Part shown: positions 18,952-27,729 of the stretch, piece by piece
How positions within the stretch are numbered: the stretch's first letter is position 1
Layout: each line of letters opens with the position of its first letter
Assembly: GCF_012935325.2 (NCBI RefSeq)
Contig: NZ_JABBYG020000009.1
Location: 62,001 to 126,000, forward strand
Source of the DNA: Paenibacillus sp. PL91
Lineage (GTDB): Bacteria > Bacillota > Bacilli > Paenibacillales > Paenibacillaceae
Length of the DNA: 64,000 bases
Direction of reading: 5' to 3'
Translations under genes and position numbers: made by a program
The notes under the pieces: model-generated
What the model saw: the letters and a program-made list of their open reading frames with translations, nothing else
The model's database searches: none
Told to the model about the DNA's origin: nothing

Positions 18952-20661
18952 TTGAATAAACAATGGATGAAGCTTACGAGTTTATTGACGTCGCTTGTCA
19001 TCTGCACGAGTCTGTTAGGCGCTTGTGCAAGCTCGAACGGAAACGGCGGCAACGCAGGTGAAGCAACTGCCGATCCAGGTAATCAGGCCGCTGTGGAAAG
19101 CGTTATGGAAACGGGGAAATTCAGCGAGCCGGTCAAAATGGATATCGTCCGTCAAATGACGAGCGACGTGAAGTTCCGCGATGGGGAGGATATTAACAAC
19201 AACCCGCATGTAACCTGGGCGAAAGAGACGTTTAATATCGATCTCAATTACGTATGGACAGCGGACAGCAGCTCGATCGACACAAAAATTAGACTGTTGT
19301 TGTCAGCAAATGAAGACCTGCCGGACATCGTGCAATATCGCGGCTCGCAGGATGTAATCGATGCGCTGATCGACTCGGGCAAATTTATCGAGGTTGGCGA
19401 TTTGTTTGATAAGTACGCCAGCGAGTCTTATAAGTCGGCGATGGCCGAGGATGCGAGCGTCTGGAATCCGTACGTTCGTGACGGCAAGAAATACGCGATT
19501 CCTGTACTGGACTATTCCAACAATAACGATACGGTCCTCTGGATTAGAGACGACTGGATGAAAAAATTTAATTTGCAGCCGCCTGCTACGATCGATGATA
19601 TGGAGAAAATGATGGACGTTTTCGCGAATCAGGATCCTGACGGCAACGGCAATAAAGATACGGTAGGACTCGCGGTCGGCTTGAAAAACGGAATGAACAC
19701 ATGGGGACTTGCGGATGCAGACTTCCTGTTCGGCGCTTACGGCGTCATGCCGGGACAGTGGAATGCTGACAGCGAGGGCAAGCTGGCATATGGCTCGATT
19801 CAACCGGCTGTAAAGACGGTGCTTGGCAAGCTGAAGGACTGGATGGAGAAGGGCTATATCCATAAAGAAGCAGGCCTTCATGACGAGGGCAAGGCAGCCG
19901 AACTGTTCTCTTCGGCCAAAGCAGGCATCGTAGCTGCGCCATACTGGGCGGGAGGCTGGCCGCTTCCGGCGGTTAAGGAAGTCGACAAAAACGCAGATTA
20001 CAGCGCTTATCCGCTGCCGGCGGGACCAGACGGGCATATTGGCCGCAGTCAATCGGGCGTGAGCAACGGGGTTATTTTGATCAACAAAAGTTTCGAGCAT
20101 CCGGAAGCGTTTTTCCTTTATGCGAACTATCTCTATGAGAATCAAGGCGACCCGCAGGCCGGAAGTCCGCTTGAATACGGCTTTGAAGAGGGTTATGATT
20201 ACTTGATTAAAGACGGAGAGCCGACATGGGATGCTGCAGCGTTCGCTGAAGACAAGCCAATGATGAACCTCGGCAAATACACGCTGTTGTTTGATGGAGC
20301 TCGTATACCGTCGCTTGTTATGAAGACGATGAACGATTTGGATGGCGGCAAGGAGCCGGCTACGGCTTTCGAGAAAAAATCGTCGATGGATTTGGATAAA
20401 AACATTCATGCCGGCGCTGTTAACTTCAGCCAGATTGAGTATGCGATGCCGAACCTTTACAATGGCTCGCCTACAAAAACCTATAAGAAGCGTTGGGATT
20501 TCCTGAATAAGAGCGAGAAGGAAACGTTCAACAAAATTATTTACGGCGAAAGTCCGATCGATGCGTTCGATACGTTCGTGGCGCAGTGGAAATCGTCGGG
20601 CGGAGACACGATTACGAATGAAATCAATGAATGGTACAATTCAGTAAAAACCAATGAATAA
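18952..20661 (+). CDS. Extracellular solute-binding lipoprotein, LplA/family 1
   Basis: About 569 residues. It has a signal peptide with lipobox LLGAC near residue 24, a Gly/Asn linker, then a large type-1-like binding fold (IRDDWMKKFNLQPPATIDDM, AAPYWAGGWPLPAV). Binding proteins of this size belong to the LplA group that captures oligosaccharides. TTG 18952 is preferred: AAGGGGGAAG lies just upstream, while the in-frame ATG 18934 would start inside the ribosome site. Confidence 0.9.
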   Translation: MNKQWMKLTSLLTSLVICTSLLGACASSNGNGGNAGEATADPGNQAAVESVMETGKFSEPVKMDIVRQMTSDVKFRDGEDINNNPHVTWAKETFNIDLNYVWTADSSSIDTKIRLLLSANEDLPDIVQYRGSQDVIDALIDSGKFIEVGDLFDKYASESYKSAMAEDASVWNPYVRDGKKYAIPVLDYSNNNDTVLWIRDDWMKKFNLQPPATIDDMEKMMDVFANQDPDGNGNKDTVGLAVGLKNGMNTWGLADADFLFGAYGVMPGQWNADSEGKLAYGSIQPAVKTVLGKLKDWMEKGYIHKEAGLHDEGKAAELFSSAKAGIVAAPYWAGGWPLPAVKEVDKNADYSAYPLPAGPDGHIGRSQSGVSNGVILINKSFEHPEAFFLYANYLYENQGDPQAGSPLEYGFEEGYDYLIKDGEPTWDAAAFAEDKPMMNLGKYTLLFDGARIPSLVMKTMNDLDGGKEPATAFEKKSSMDLDKNIHAGAVNFSQIEYAMPNLYNGSPTKTYKKRWDFLNKSEKETFNKIIYGESPIDAFDTFVAQWKSSGGDTITNEINEWYNSVKTNE

Positions 20662-20680
20662 GTGACATCGGGTTCAAGGC

Positions 20681-20718
20681 TGGCACCCGTTCCTCCTAAA
20701 GGGGAATCGGTGCTTTTC
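20681..20718 (+). terminator. Hairpin between binding-protein gene and sensor kinase (attenuator or terminator)
   Basis: GCACC...GGTGC stem extended by TTCCTCC/GGGGAA pairing, followed by TTTT. Only four T, so partial read-through into the kinase gene is likely; this could give more binding protein than regulator. Confidence 0.5.
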
Positions 20719-20743
20719 CTTGTCGGAGAGGGCTGCATACCTA

Positions 20744-22492
20744 GTGGAAAAATCGAATATTTTCAAAAAAATATTAGCCATTATGGGACTGCTGCTCATT
20801 CCGTTCGTGGCGCTTTATACGTATTCCAATCAAGTCAGCGTAAAGGTTGTGCAGGAGGAGATCCAGCAAAATAACCGCAATAAGCTTTCTTTTCTTGTCC
20901 AGCAGATTGATGATCAATTCGATCAATTGATGACCTCGGTCAACAATCTCGGCATTGAGCCGAGGGTTAAGTCCTTTATCGCAATGGACCCTGCATCCAG
21001 CAGCTATTCCTCGTTCCAGCTTAAGCTGGAGCTGCAGGAGGAGCTGGAGCGGCGCGGCAAGACGGGCGGTTGGTCACATTCGTACACGCTTTATGCGCCG
21101 CTATCGGATCAGGTCGTCAGCACTCACGGCTCCATCACGTTCAAGAAGCTGTTTCACGACGAGATCGTAAGCAAGCCGGTCGATCCATTTGCATGGAAAT
21201 TTGAGCCAGTGAATAACTCTCGTGTTCCCGACTCGTTTGTCTTTCGGACGGTGGAGCCGCTATCGGCTTATGATCATACGGAGCAGGCGGACCTGATCGG
21301 AGAAATTAGAGTAGGCGTCAAGGATATCGGGGATATGCTGACTTCCTTTAAAGCGGACAGCTCGGGCGACCCGTTTCTATACCATCCGGATTATGCTCCA
21401 ATTGTGACGCGTACGGCGAATATGGAGCGGATTAAAGAGCTTATTCCTACGTTTGCAACGACAAAAGGAATGACGAAGGAGCAAGGAAGCTTTATTACCT
21501 CGCTTCAGGGCGAAAGCTATATGGTTACGTTTACGAAATCAGATACGATTGATTGGTATTTGATCGAATATGTGCCACTTGAGAGCATATTGTACCCGAT
21601 CACTTCCAGCCGCAATTGGTTTTGGCTATCGATGAGCGTAATTGCCATCATTAGCGTACTTGCTGCTTTTCTTCTCTATAAAAATGTTCAGGTTCCCATA
21701 CGCGAGCTTTTCCTGGCTGCCAAGCGGCTGCGCAAGGGCGACTACACGGTTCGCGTTGACAGCGGCAAGACGGATGAATTTGGTTATTTATTTGATCAAT
21801 TCAACCTGATGAGCGAGCAGATCCAAGATCTTATCGACCGCGTATATGAGGAGAAGCTGCGCTCCAGAGAAGCAACGCTCAAGCAGCTGCAATCTCAGAT
21901 CAATCCACATTTTTTGTACAACTGCCTGTTCTTTATGAAAAATATGACTCGGCTTGGCGAGCGGGAGGCCGTCATGGCGATGGCGGTTAAGCTGGGCGAA
22001 TATTATCGCTATACGACGCATGTGGATCAGCAGGATACGACCGTCAGAGATGAGATAAAGCTAATCAGCAATTATTTATCGATTCAAAACATGCGCATGA
22101 ACCGGATTCAGTTCGATATCGATATACCTGAGCAAATGGAGGAGCTTTCGCTGCCGCGCCTGCTGCTTCAGCCAATCGTTGAAAATGCGATCATTCACGG
22201 CATTGAGCAGAAGGAGGATGCGGGATCGATTTCAATCAAAGGCTGGTCTTCATCTGACGGTTTTGTTATTACGATTGATGATGACGGCATCGGCATGACT
22301 GAGGAAGAACTCGCAGCGCTGCGAGAAACGATAAGCTTGCCTGGCGAGGCGAATGGAAGCTGCGGCATGCGTAACGTCCATCAGCGGCTGATCCATAAGT
22401 ATGGAAGCCGTTCGGGACTTGAGCTTGACCACTCCCCTGCTGGCGGCTTGCGCGTAACGGTACGTTGGAAGGAGGATGCTGAGCATGTATGA
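20744..22492 (+). CDS. YesM-type sensor histidine kinase
   Basis: About 582 residues: membrane span, an extracytoplasmic Cache-like sensor (about 40-285), a second span, a HAMP domain (VPIRELFLAAKRLRKGDYTV), a His_kinase block with phospho-acceptor QSQINPHFLYN, and a C-terminal HATPase (VENAIIHGIEQKED, DDDGIGM). YesM kinases sense sugars or binding-protein complexes and signal to a YesN-type regulator. GTG 20744 is favoured (GGAGAGGG upstream); TTG 20720 is an alternative. Confidence 0.9.
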   Translation: MEKSNIFKKILAIMGLLLIPFVALYTYSNQVSVKVVQEEIQQNNRNKLSFLVQQIDDQFDQLMTSVNNLGIEPRVKSFIAMDPASSSYSSFQLKLELQEELERRGKTGGWSHSYTLYAPLSDQVVSTHGSITFKKLFHDEIVSKPVDPFAWKFEPVNNSRVPDSFVFRTVEPLSAYDHTEQADLIGEIRVGVKDIGDMLTSFKADSSGDPFLYHPDYAPIVTRTANMERIKELIPTFATTKGMTKEQGSFITSLQGESYMVTFTKSDTIDWYLIEYVPLESILYPITSSRNWFWLSMSVIAIISVLAAFLLYKNVQVPIRELFLAAKRLRKGDYTVRVDSGKTDEFGYLFDQFNLMSEQIQDLIDRVYEEKLRSREATLKQLQSQINPHFLYNCLFFMKNMTRLGEREAVMAMAVKLGEYYRYTTHVDQQDTTVRDEIKLISNYLSIQNMRMNRIQFDIDIPEQMEELSLPRLLLQPIVENAIIHGIEQKEDAGSISIKGWSSSDGFVITIDDDGIGMTEEELAALRETISLPGEANGSCGMRNVHQRLIHKYGSRSGLELDHSPAGGLRVTVRWKEDAEHV

Positions 22493-24116
22493 AATACTGA
22501 TCGTGGATGACGAAAGATCGGTAGTCGAGGGGGTTGCCGCGACACTGCCATGCGAGGATCTGAAAATCGGAACGATTCACAAGGCGTTTTCCGTGACGGA
22601 TGCGCTTGCCATCATGAGACGGCATCCTGTTGATCTCGTCATTACGGACATCCGAATGCCCGGTATTTCCGGACTTGAGCTCATGGACAAGGTCCATGAA
22701 ACGTCGCCTTCCACGCAGTGCATATTATTGACAGGCCATGCCGAATTTGAATATGCCAAGCGTGCGATCACTGGCGGAGCATCCGACTACCTGCTGAAGC
22801 CGGTGAATGACGATGACTTGATCCAAGCCGTTGATAAGGCGCTGGGCACGGTTCGGCGGGAGTGGGAGGAGCTCATATCCCGCGACAATACGCTGAAGAC
22901 GATGCGGGAAAACTTGCCGCTGCTGCGAAGAGATCTGCTTATTGAGCTGCTGCAAGGGCACACGATACCTGCGGATGCTTTAACCGATAAGCTATCCCAG
23001 CTTATGCTTCCTTTCTCTCGGAACGAGTCAGCCTCGTTGCTGCTCATCCGGCTGGAGGAGCCGTTCGTTCATTATGATTACAAGGATCGGACGCTGCTTG
23101 AATATGCCGTCAGCAATGTTGCTGAGGAGGTGCTGCGCGAGTGCTGCCAAGTATGGCTTTGCAAGGAAGCGCATGGTTATTTGGCTGTTGCGGTCAAAAG
23201 GGATCAGGCGCAGCTGCAAGGAATGACTGCTGCCGCCGCGAGGGAACAGCTTGAGCGTCTGGGCGAGCTGATTCAGCGGCAAGTGGAGAACTATTTAAAA
23301 GGCGCAGTCTCGATTGTAATCGGTGAAGAAGGCCCATTTCCCGAGCATTTGGCTGTCTCCTACAACAGCGCGCTTGCTGCGTTTCGCAAGCATATCGGGA
23401 CAGGCAAGGGCTACCTGCTGTCGCTCGGCGAGCATCAAGAAAAAGCGGCTGTCCAAACGCTCAGGCAGCTCTATGAGCCGCCGATGCTTTTGGATTTGCT
23501 GGAGGCAGGTCGCTGGGATGCTTTCGAGGGAAAGCTTGCCCTTATTTTCAAGGAGCTTGAGCTAGAGTTCGGTGATTCAGCCGAGCATGCTTTCGAGACG
23601 TTCTGCGCTGTGACGGGGGCGTTGACTTTTATCGCTCACAAAAGCGGATTTGGATTGTTCGATTTTCTTGATCCGAGCGAGCGGGAAACGCTGACGTTCG
23701 AATCGTTCGAGACATACGGACAGCTTCGGGATGGACTGTTCCGCTTGGCAGCGCGTATGCGCTTATCGCTTGAAAGAGAGGCGGCAGATAGCCATTCCAA
23801 GCTGATAGCCAAAGTACAGCGATTTATCGAGGAGCATTTGGATAAGCCGATCTCGCTGCAAATGATCGCGGAGCGCGTTCATCTGCATCCCGTCTACATC
23901 TCACAAATGTACAAATCGGTTACGGGTGAAGGCTTGACCGACTATATGCTGCGCATTCGGATGGAGAAATCGGCTTATTTGCTAAAAACCTCCAATCTTA
24001 AAATATACGAAATCGGAAATAAATGCAGCTATCAGAACGCGCCGTATTTCATTAAGCAGTTCAAGAAGGTGTACGGGATGACCCCTCAAGAATATAGGGA
24101 TCAGCATTCCATTTAA
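22485..24116 (+). CDS. YesN-type response regulator with AraC DNA-binding domain
   Basis: About 543 residues: N-terminal receiver (ILIVDDERS; phospho-Asp in LVITDIRMPG; Lys in YLLKPVNDDD), a middle region, and a C-terminal AraC/XylS double HTH (HLHPVYISQMYKSVTGEGLTDYML, PYFIKQFKKVYGMTPQEYR). It is expected to activate this sugar-uptake operon. ATG 22485 has GGAGG nine bases upstream; the in-frame ATG 22476 abuts that site. It overlaps the kinase stop by eight bases. Confidence 0.92.
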   Translation: MYEILIVDDERSVVEGVAATLPCEDLKIGTIHKAFSVTDALAIMRRHPVDLVITDIRMPGISGLELMDKVHETSPSTQCILLTGHAEFEYAKRAITGGASDYLLKPVNDDDLIQAVDKALGTVRREWEELISRDNTLKTMRENLPLLRRDLLIELLQGHTIPADALTDKLSQLMLPFSRNESASLLLIRLEEPFVHYDYKDRTLLEYAVSNVAEEVLRECCQVWLCKEAHGYLAVAVKRDQAQLQGMTAAAAREQLERLGELIQRQVENYLKGAVSIVIGEEGPFPEHLAVSYNSALAAFRKHIGTGKGYLLSLGEHQEKAAVQTLRQLYEPPMLLDLLEAGRWDAFEGKLALIFKELELEFGDSAEHAFETFCAVTGALTFIAHKSGFGLFDFLDPSERETLTFESFETYGQLRDGLFRLAARMRLSLEREAADSHSKLIAKVQRFIEEHLDKPISLQMIAERVHLHPVYISQMYKSVTGEGLTDYMLRIRMEKSAYLLKTSNLKIYEIGNKCSYQNAPYFIKQFKKVYGMTPQEYRDQHSI

Positions 24117-24135
24117 CCGGGAGAGGATGAATGAG

Positions 24136-25587
24136 ATGGGGAACGAGGCAACGATTCATAACGGAGCGGCATGGAAGGATACGAATGGAGAACCCGTAAG
24201 GGCACACGGCGGCTGGATGCTGCAGCAGGATGGTTACTTTTACTGGTTCGGAGAGGACCGGACAGAGGGCAGAAAGGTATCCTGCTATCGCTCAAGCGAC
24301 TTATGCCACTGGGAGAACAGAGGCGCAGTGCTGACGCTTGATTCCAAGGTCCGGCCGGTCTATTACCGAACCTCGCTAGAGCTTTATCCGCCGGAGACAT
24401 CTGACATAGGCTATGGACAAGGAGCCGTTATCGAGCGTCCGAAGGTGCTTTACAATGAACGAACAGGCAAGTATGTGATGTGGATGCATTGGGAAAATGG
24501 CCGCAACTATAACGATGCCCGCTGCGCGGTAGCGACATGCGACACGATCGATGGCGAGTACGTCTACCATGGCAGCTTTAACCCGATCGGACATATGTCG
24601 AGGGATTGCACCGTTTTCCAGGATGACGATGGAACCGCATATTTTATATCAGCAGCAAGAGATAATGCCGATCTGCTCGTCTATCGCCTATCGGATGATT
24701 ATTTAAGCATCGATGAGCTCGTTAAGACGCTTTGGCCCGGGCAATATCGGGAAGCGCCAGCGGTAATGAAACGCAGCGGCGTATATTTCCTTGTTACGTC
24801 GGCATGCACGGGCTGGCTGCCCAATCAGGGTGCCTATGCTTATTCCGACAGCTTAACAGGCAGATGGTCGCAGCTGCTGCCGTTTGGCGATTCCACGACC
24901 TACGATACGCAGCCGGCTTTTATTGTGCCGATCCAATCGCAAGGAGGCAAGACGGAATATCTGTATGCGGGCGACCGCTGGGACCCTTCAAGCTACCATC
25001 ATTCCTCCTATGTGTTTTTGCCGCTTAGCTTTCCATCCGATAACGAAGTGAAGGTGGAGTGGGCAGACCGCATCACAATAGACCTCCATACAGGCTTGAT
25101 TCAGCCGGAGGTGCGGGAGAGCGGCTTGCACCGCATCAAAAGCTGCGGAAGCGAGCGGTACTTGGCAGTCATGCAACCGAAAGGCGAGGATGCCGGAGTG
25201 ATCGGCAATGTGCTGGCTTACTTGTCTGAGGAACAGAAATGGATCGTGGAGCCATGTCGTGAAGACGGCTATGTTCGGTTAAGAAGCAAGGAAGATGGAC
25301 GCTGCCTAGCTGTACCTTTATCACCAACTGGTGAACCTCAAAGCGAAGCGCAATTGCGGCTTGTGCAAGAAGAGGAGACGCGATACTCCGTAGAATGGAT
25401 ACTTGAGGATGCGGATGCCGAGGGGAAGGTGCGCATTCGAAGCCGCGCGACCGGCAAGGTACTGAGCGCAGGCTTAGGAGAGGGCGGAAATCGAGCAGCC
25501 GCATTCGTCCATATTACGGATGAGGCGGAGCATGACCCGCGCAACGGGCGCGACCCGCAGCGGTTCGAGGTGTTGAAGGTCTATTAG
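24136..25587 (+). CDS. Family 43-like glycoside hydrolase with C-terminal beta-trefoil domain
   Basis: About 483 residues. Residues 1 to about 315 form a five-bladed-propeller GH43 domain (AHGGWMLQQDGYFYWFGED, IERPKVLYNERTGKYVMWMH, SRDCTVFQDDDGTAYFI, EAPAVMKRSGVYFL). Residues from about 330 show three trefoil repeats of CBM13/ricin type. The layout resembles exo-beta-1,3-galactanases (GH43_24), so a galactan substrate is plausible but unproven. No signal peptide is seen, so it probably acts on imported oligosaccharides. ATG 24136 has GGGAGAGG upstream. Confidence 0.8.
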   Translation: MGNEATIHNGAAWKDTNGEPVRAHGGWMLQQDGYFYWFGEDRTEGRKVSCYRSSDLCHWENRGAVLTLDSKVRPVYYRTSLELYPPETSDIGYGQGAVIERPKVLYNERTGKYVMWMHWENGRNYNDARCAVATCDTIDGEYVYHGSFNPIGHMSRDCTVFQDDDGTAYFISAARDNADLLVYRLSDDYLSIDELVKTLWPGQYREAPAVMKRSGVYFLVTSACTGWLPNQGAYAYSDSLTGRWSQLLPFGDSTTYDTQPAFIVPIQSQGGKTEYLYAGDRWDPSSYHHSSYVFLPLSFPSDNEVKVEWADRITIDLHTGLIQPEVRESGLHRIKSCGSERYLAVMQPKGEDAGVIGNVLAYLSEEQKWIVEPCREDGYVRLRSKEDGRCLAVPLSPTGEPQSEAQLRLVQEEETRYSVEWILEDADAEGKVRIRSRATGKVLSAGLGEGGNRAAAFVHITDEAEHDPRNGRDPQRFEVLKVY

Positions 25588-25608
25588 GAAGTGGCTCTAA
25601 AAATAGAT

Positions 25609-25653
25609 GCCGCCGCAGGAAAGCCTTGATGAGGGCTTGTCTGCGGCGGTTTT
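25609..25653 (+). terminator. Rho-independent terminator after the GH43 gene
   Basis: Stem CCGCCGCAG/CTGCGGCGG with inner AAGCC/GGCTT and a TTTT run. Confidence 0.8.
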
Positions 25654-25795
25654 CGTTTGGAGCAATATGGTGCGAAATTCGATTTTTCGTGACATCTATA
25701 GGGCAAATCAAATTGATTTGGACTATGCAAATCGGATAAGGTTAAGAGAGAAAAAGGCGCGCATGCTTTGTGCTTTGGCGTTTACTTAGGAGGTT

Positions 25796-26323
25796 ATGTA
25801 CTTGAAGGAAAAAAACGTTGGACCTCTGGTGGCGATCTTGTCACTAGTCCTAGTGGCGATCATCACGATTTTGTTCTTCTTGCCGGCATATGACGGGGAG
25901 ATCGGCTTTGACGTTACGATACTGCCGCTGCTTAATGCGATATTCAACTGCTTCACCTTTATCGCGCTGGTTGTAGCGCTGTTTGCGATTTTGAAAAAAA
26001 ATGTACGTCTTCATCGAACATTCATCGGGGCTGCTTTTACATCAACGACGCTGTTTCTTGTTTCCTACGTTACTTATCATTATTTGACGGAATCAACGAA
26101 ATACGGCGGAGAAGGCGCGCTGCGCTCCATTTATTTCTTCATTCTGCTCACGCATATTCTGCTCGCGATTGTGGTCGTGCCGCTTGCCTTGCTGTCTGCT
26201 GTTCGCGGCTTGCAAATGAAGGTGGACAAGCATCGCAAAATCGCAAGATGGACAATGCCGATCTGGCTGTACGTGAGCTTTACGGGCGTTGTCGTGTATC
26301 TGATGATTTCTCCTTATTATTGA
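25796..26323 (+). CDS. DUF420 family integral membrane protein (YozB-like)
   Basis: A 175-residue protein with five predicted spans and the DUF420 pattern of histidines in the helices (LHRTFIGAAF, YVTYHYL, LLTHILLAI, DKHRKIARWTMPIWLYVS). B. subtilis YozB and cytochrome-oxidase-associated CtaM are relatives; conserved histidines suggest a role linked to haem or cytochrome oxidase maturation (inference). AGGAGG at 25788 is very close to ATG 25796; the in-frame TTG at 25802 fits it better. Confidence 0.85.
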   Translation: MYLKEKNVGPLVAILSLVLVAIITILFFLPAYDGEIGFDVTILPLLNAIFNCFTFIALVVALFAILKKNVRLHRTFIGAAFTSTTLFLVSYVTYHYLTESTKYGGEGALRSIYFFILLTHILLAIVVVPLALLSAVRGLQMKVDKHRKIARWTMPIWLYVSFTGVVVYLMISPYY

Positions 26324-26326
26324 GAA

Positions 26327-26372
26327 AACAATGAAGGCCGCCTGGATCATCCCGGCGGCCTTCATTGTTTTT
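26327..26372. terminator. Bidirectional terminator between DUF420 gene and tatC
   Basis: Near-perfect 16-base arms AACAATGAAGGCCGCC/GGCGGCCTTCATTGTT with T-runs on both sides, serving two convergent genes. Confidence 0.88.
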
Positions 26373-26379
26373 ATAGACG

Positions 26380-27129
26380 TTAAACAGCTGCGCTTGCGCC
26401 TTCTATAAGCTCTTGCCTCTTGCGGTGTACGCTCCGCGAGAGGAAGACGCTGATCTCATAGAGCACGACAAGCGGTATTAAGATGATAAAGGCGGAAACA
26501 AAGTCCGGCGGTGAGATTACGTTCGCGACGATAACGAGAATAAGGTAAGCGTAGCGACGCGATTTCTTAAGGCGCTCGGGTGTAAGTAAGCCGATTTTGG
26601 TCAGAAACATGACGATAATCGGAAGCTCGAAAGCAAAGGCGATTGGCAGCACAATGTTAATCATGAAGCTGAAGTATTGGGTAATGCCATAGGTTTCAAC
26701 CAGATTGAGCTTATCGGATACATCCGTGATGAAGGAGAAGCTCATTGGCAGTACGACATAATACCCAAAGCTTAGCCCAAGCAGCAGGCATAACACGCTG
26801 TAAGGGATGTATCTGAGCGTGGCGCTTCGCTCATGCTGGTGCAGTCCCTTCTTAACGAAACCCCAGATCAGATAAAGCGTGACGGGCAATGAGGAGGTAA
26901 CGGCGAATGCAAGGGCAATGTTCATGTACATGCGGATTCCGTCGAAGGGGGAAAAAACATTCCATTCGAGCGTCGAGGCCGGCGGCGTGCTTTTAATATA
27001 GTCGAGTATAATCGGCGATACGGCTAGACCGGCGCCAGTGAATACGGCGAATACGGCGAAAATCGAAATCAGCAGCTTGCGAAGCTCGAATATATGCTCC
27101 AATAACGGCATAATGGTTCGATTGCTCAT
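26380..27129 (-). CDS. tatC: Twin-arginine translocase subunit TatC
   Basis: A 249-residue, six-span membrane receptor that binds RR signal peptides and works with TatA. Family features are the N-terminal HIFELRKLL motif and the LHQHERS loop with its conserved Glu, followed by TM pairs ending in LILVIVANVISPPD. It is the second gene of a leftward unit with the TnrA/GlnR-like regulator (24-base gap). A tatA gene and an obvious Tat substrate lie just across the divergent promoter region. Confidence 0.95.
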   Translation of the reverse strand: MSNRTIMPLLEHIFELRKLLISIFAVFAVFTGAGLAVSPIILDYIKSTPPASTLEWNVFSPFDGIRMYMNIALAFAVTSSLPVTLYLIWGFVKKGLHQHERSATLRYIPYSVLCLLLGLSFGYYVVLPMSFSFITDVSDKLNLVETYGITQYFSFMINIVLPIAFAFELPIIVMFLTKIGLLTPERLKKSRRYAYLILVIVANVISPPDFVSAFIILIPLVVLYEISVFLSRSVHRKRQELIEGASAAV

Positions 27130-27153
27130 TAAGATGCACTCCCTTTCCTGTTA

Positions 27154-27390
27154 TTAGGAACGCACATGGTGGCGAGCGTACGCCTTGCGAAGCTCGAACG
27201 TGTGGAAGCCATCTTGAAGCTTCGATTGAATCTCTTTAAGAATATCTACATCCTCGAAAGAGAATGTCCTTGCGCCGCCCCGCGTCCTGTCAGGGAATAT
27301 GAGCTGCTTCTCCTCGTAATAACGAATCTGCCTCTCGGTTAAACCGGTTAATTCACAAACGGCACCAATTCTAATCACTTTATTATTCAT
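27154..27390 (-). CDS. Short TnrA/GlnR-type MerR-family regulator
   Basis: A 78-residue winged-HTH protein: VIRIGAVCELTGLTERQIRYYEE, then a wing RTRGGARTFSFEDVDIL. This core matches the B. subtilis nitrogen regulators TnrA and GlnR. It ends after about 75 residues, without the C-terminal tail that contacts glutamine synthetase in the classical proteins, so sensing must differ. AGGAGG precedes ATG 27390; the frame reads open to 27438. Upstream lies a 7/8 match to the TnrA/GlnR box, suggesting autoregulation. Confidence 0.8.
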   Translation of the reverse strand: MNNKVIRIGAVCELTGLTERQIRYYEEKQLIFPDRTRGGARTFSFEDVDILKEIQSKLQDGFHTFELRKAYARHHVRS

Positions 27391-27454
27391 TGCTTCGCCT
27401 CCTAGAACGATTAAAAATGGGTGAGTGCTTTCTTGCATGCAAATGATAGGTTAA

Positions 27455-27471
27455 AGTGAATTTTCATAACA
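27455..27471 (-). promoter_or_regulatory. TnrA/GlnR-like box upstream of the regulator gene
   Basis: On the minus strand TGTTA-N7-TCACT, matching 7 of 8 defined positions of TGTNA-N7-TNACA. It sits about 65 bases upstream of the regulator's ATG. Confidence 0.5.
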
Positions 27472-27635
27472 TGAGGATGATCTTGATGGAGATTTTAGCA
27501 GGCTGAATGATAGAAAACAATGGTCTTGATGGACTAAGAGTAACTTTAAACTAATAAAAAATCCCGTTTCATGCAGGAAAAAGTGACTATAAATAGTCTG
27601 TTTATGGATAAGTCAAAAGAGATAAAGAAAATCTA

Positions 27636-27652
27636 TGTTAGTTTTTCTTACA
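27636..27652 (+). promoter_or_regulatory. Perfect TnrA/GlnR consensus box upstream of the amine oxidase
   Basis: TGTTAGTTTTTCTTACA matches all 8 defined positions of the B. subtilis TnrA/GlnR consensus TGTNA-N7-TNACA. It lies about 80 bases before the oxidase start, a spacing compatible with activation. Confidence 0.75.
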
Positions 27653-27729
27653 TAACATAGAGCCGATTCTGCAGTCCGTGATATCTTTTCGTTGTGATAC
27701 TTACAAAGCCGACGAATGGAGTGAGCGGA

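Larger units (their letters stand above)
27391..27729. promoter_or_regulatory. Divergent regulatory region of the Tat/amine-oxidase island
   Basis: 339 bases, A+T-rich, with no convincing gene. It separates the leftward regulator-tatC unit from the rightward oxidase-RidA-tatA unit and holds the two TnrA/GlnR-like sites listed separately. A possible -10 (GATACT) lies near 27697 for the rightward unit. Confidence 0.6.

Noticed and set aside
19303-20409. Minus-strand 368-codon frame inside the sugar-binding lipoprotein gene
   Set aside because: Antisense shadow of a clearly coding gene, with random-looking Arg/Ile/Val composition and no start signals.
20681-20718. Reading the hairpin before the YesM gene as proof of two separate operons
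   Set aside because: Only four T follow, and the downstream gene has no obvious promoter, so an attenuating hairpin within one operon fits better.
25588-25795. Plus-strand 60-codon frame between the GH43 gene and the DUF420 gene
   Set aside because: It runs through the terminator hairpin and has no ribosome site.
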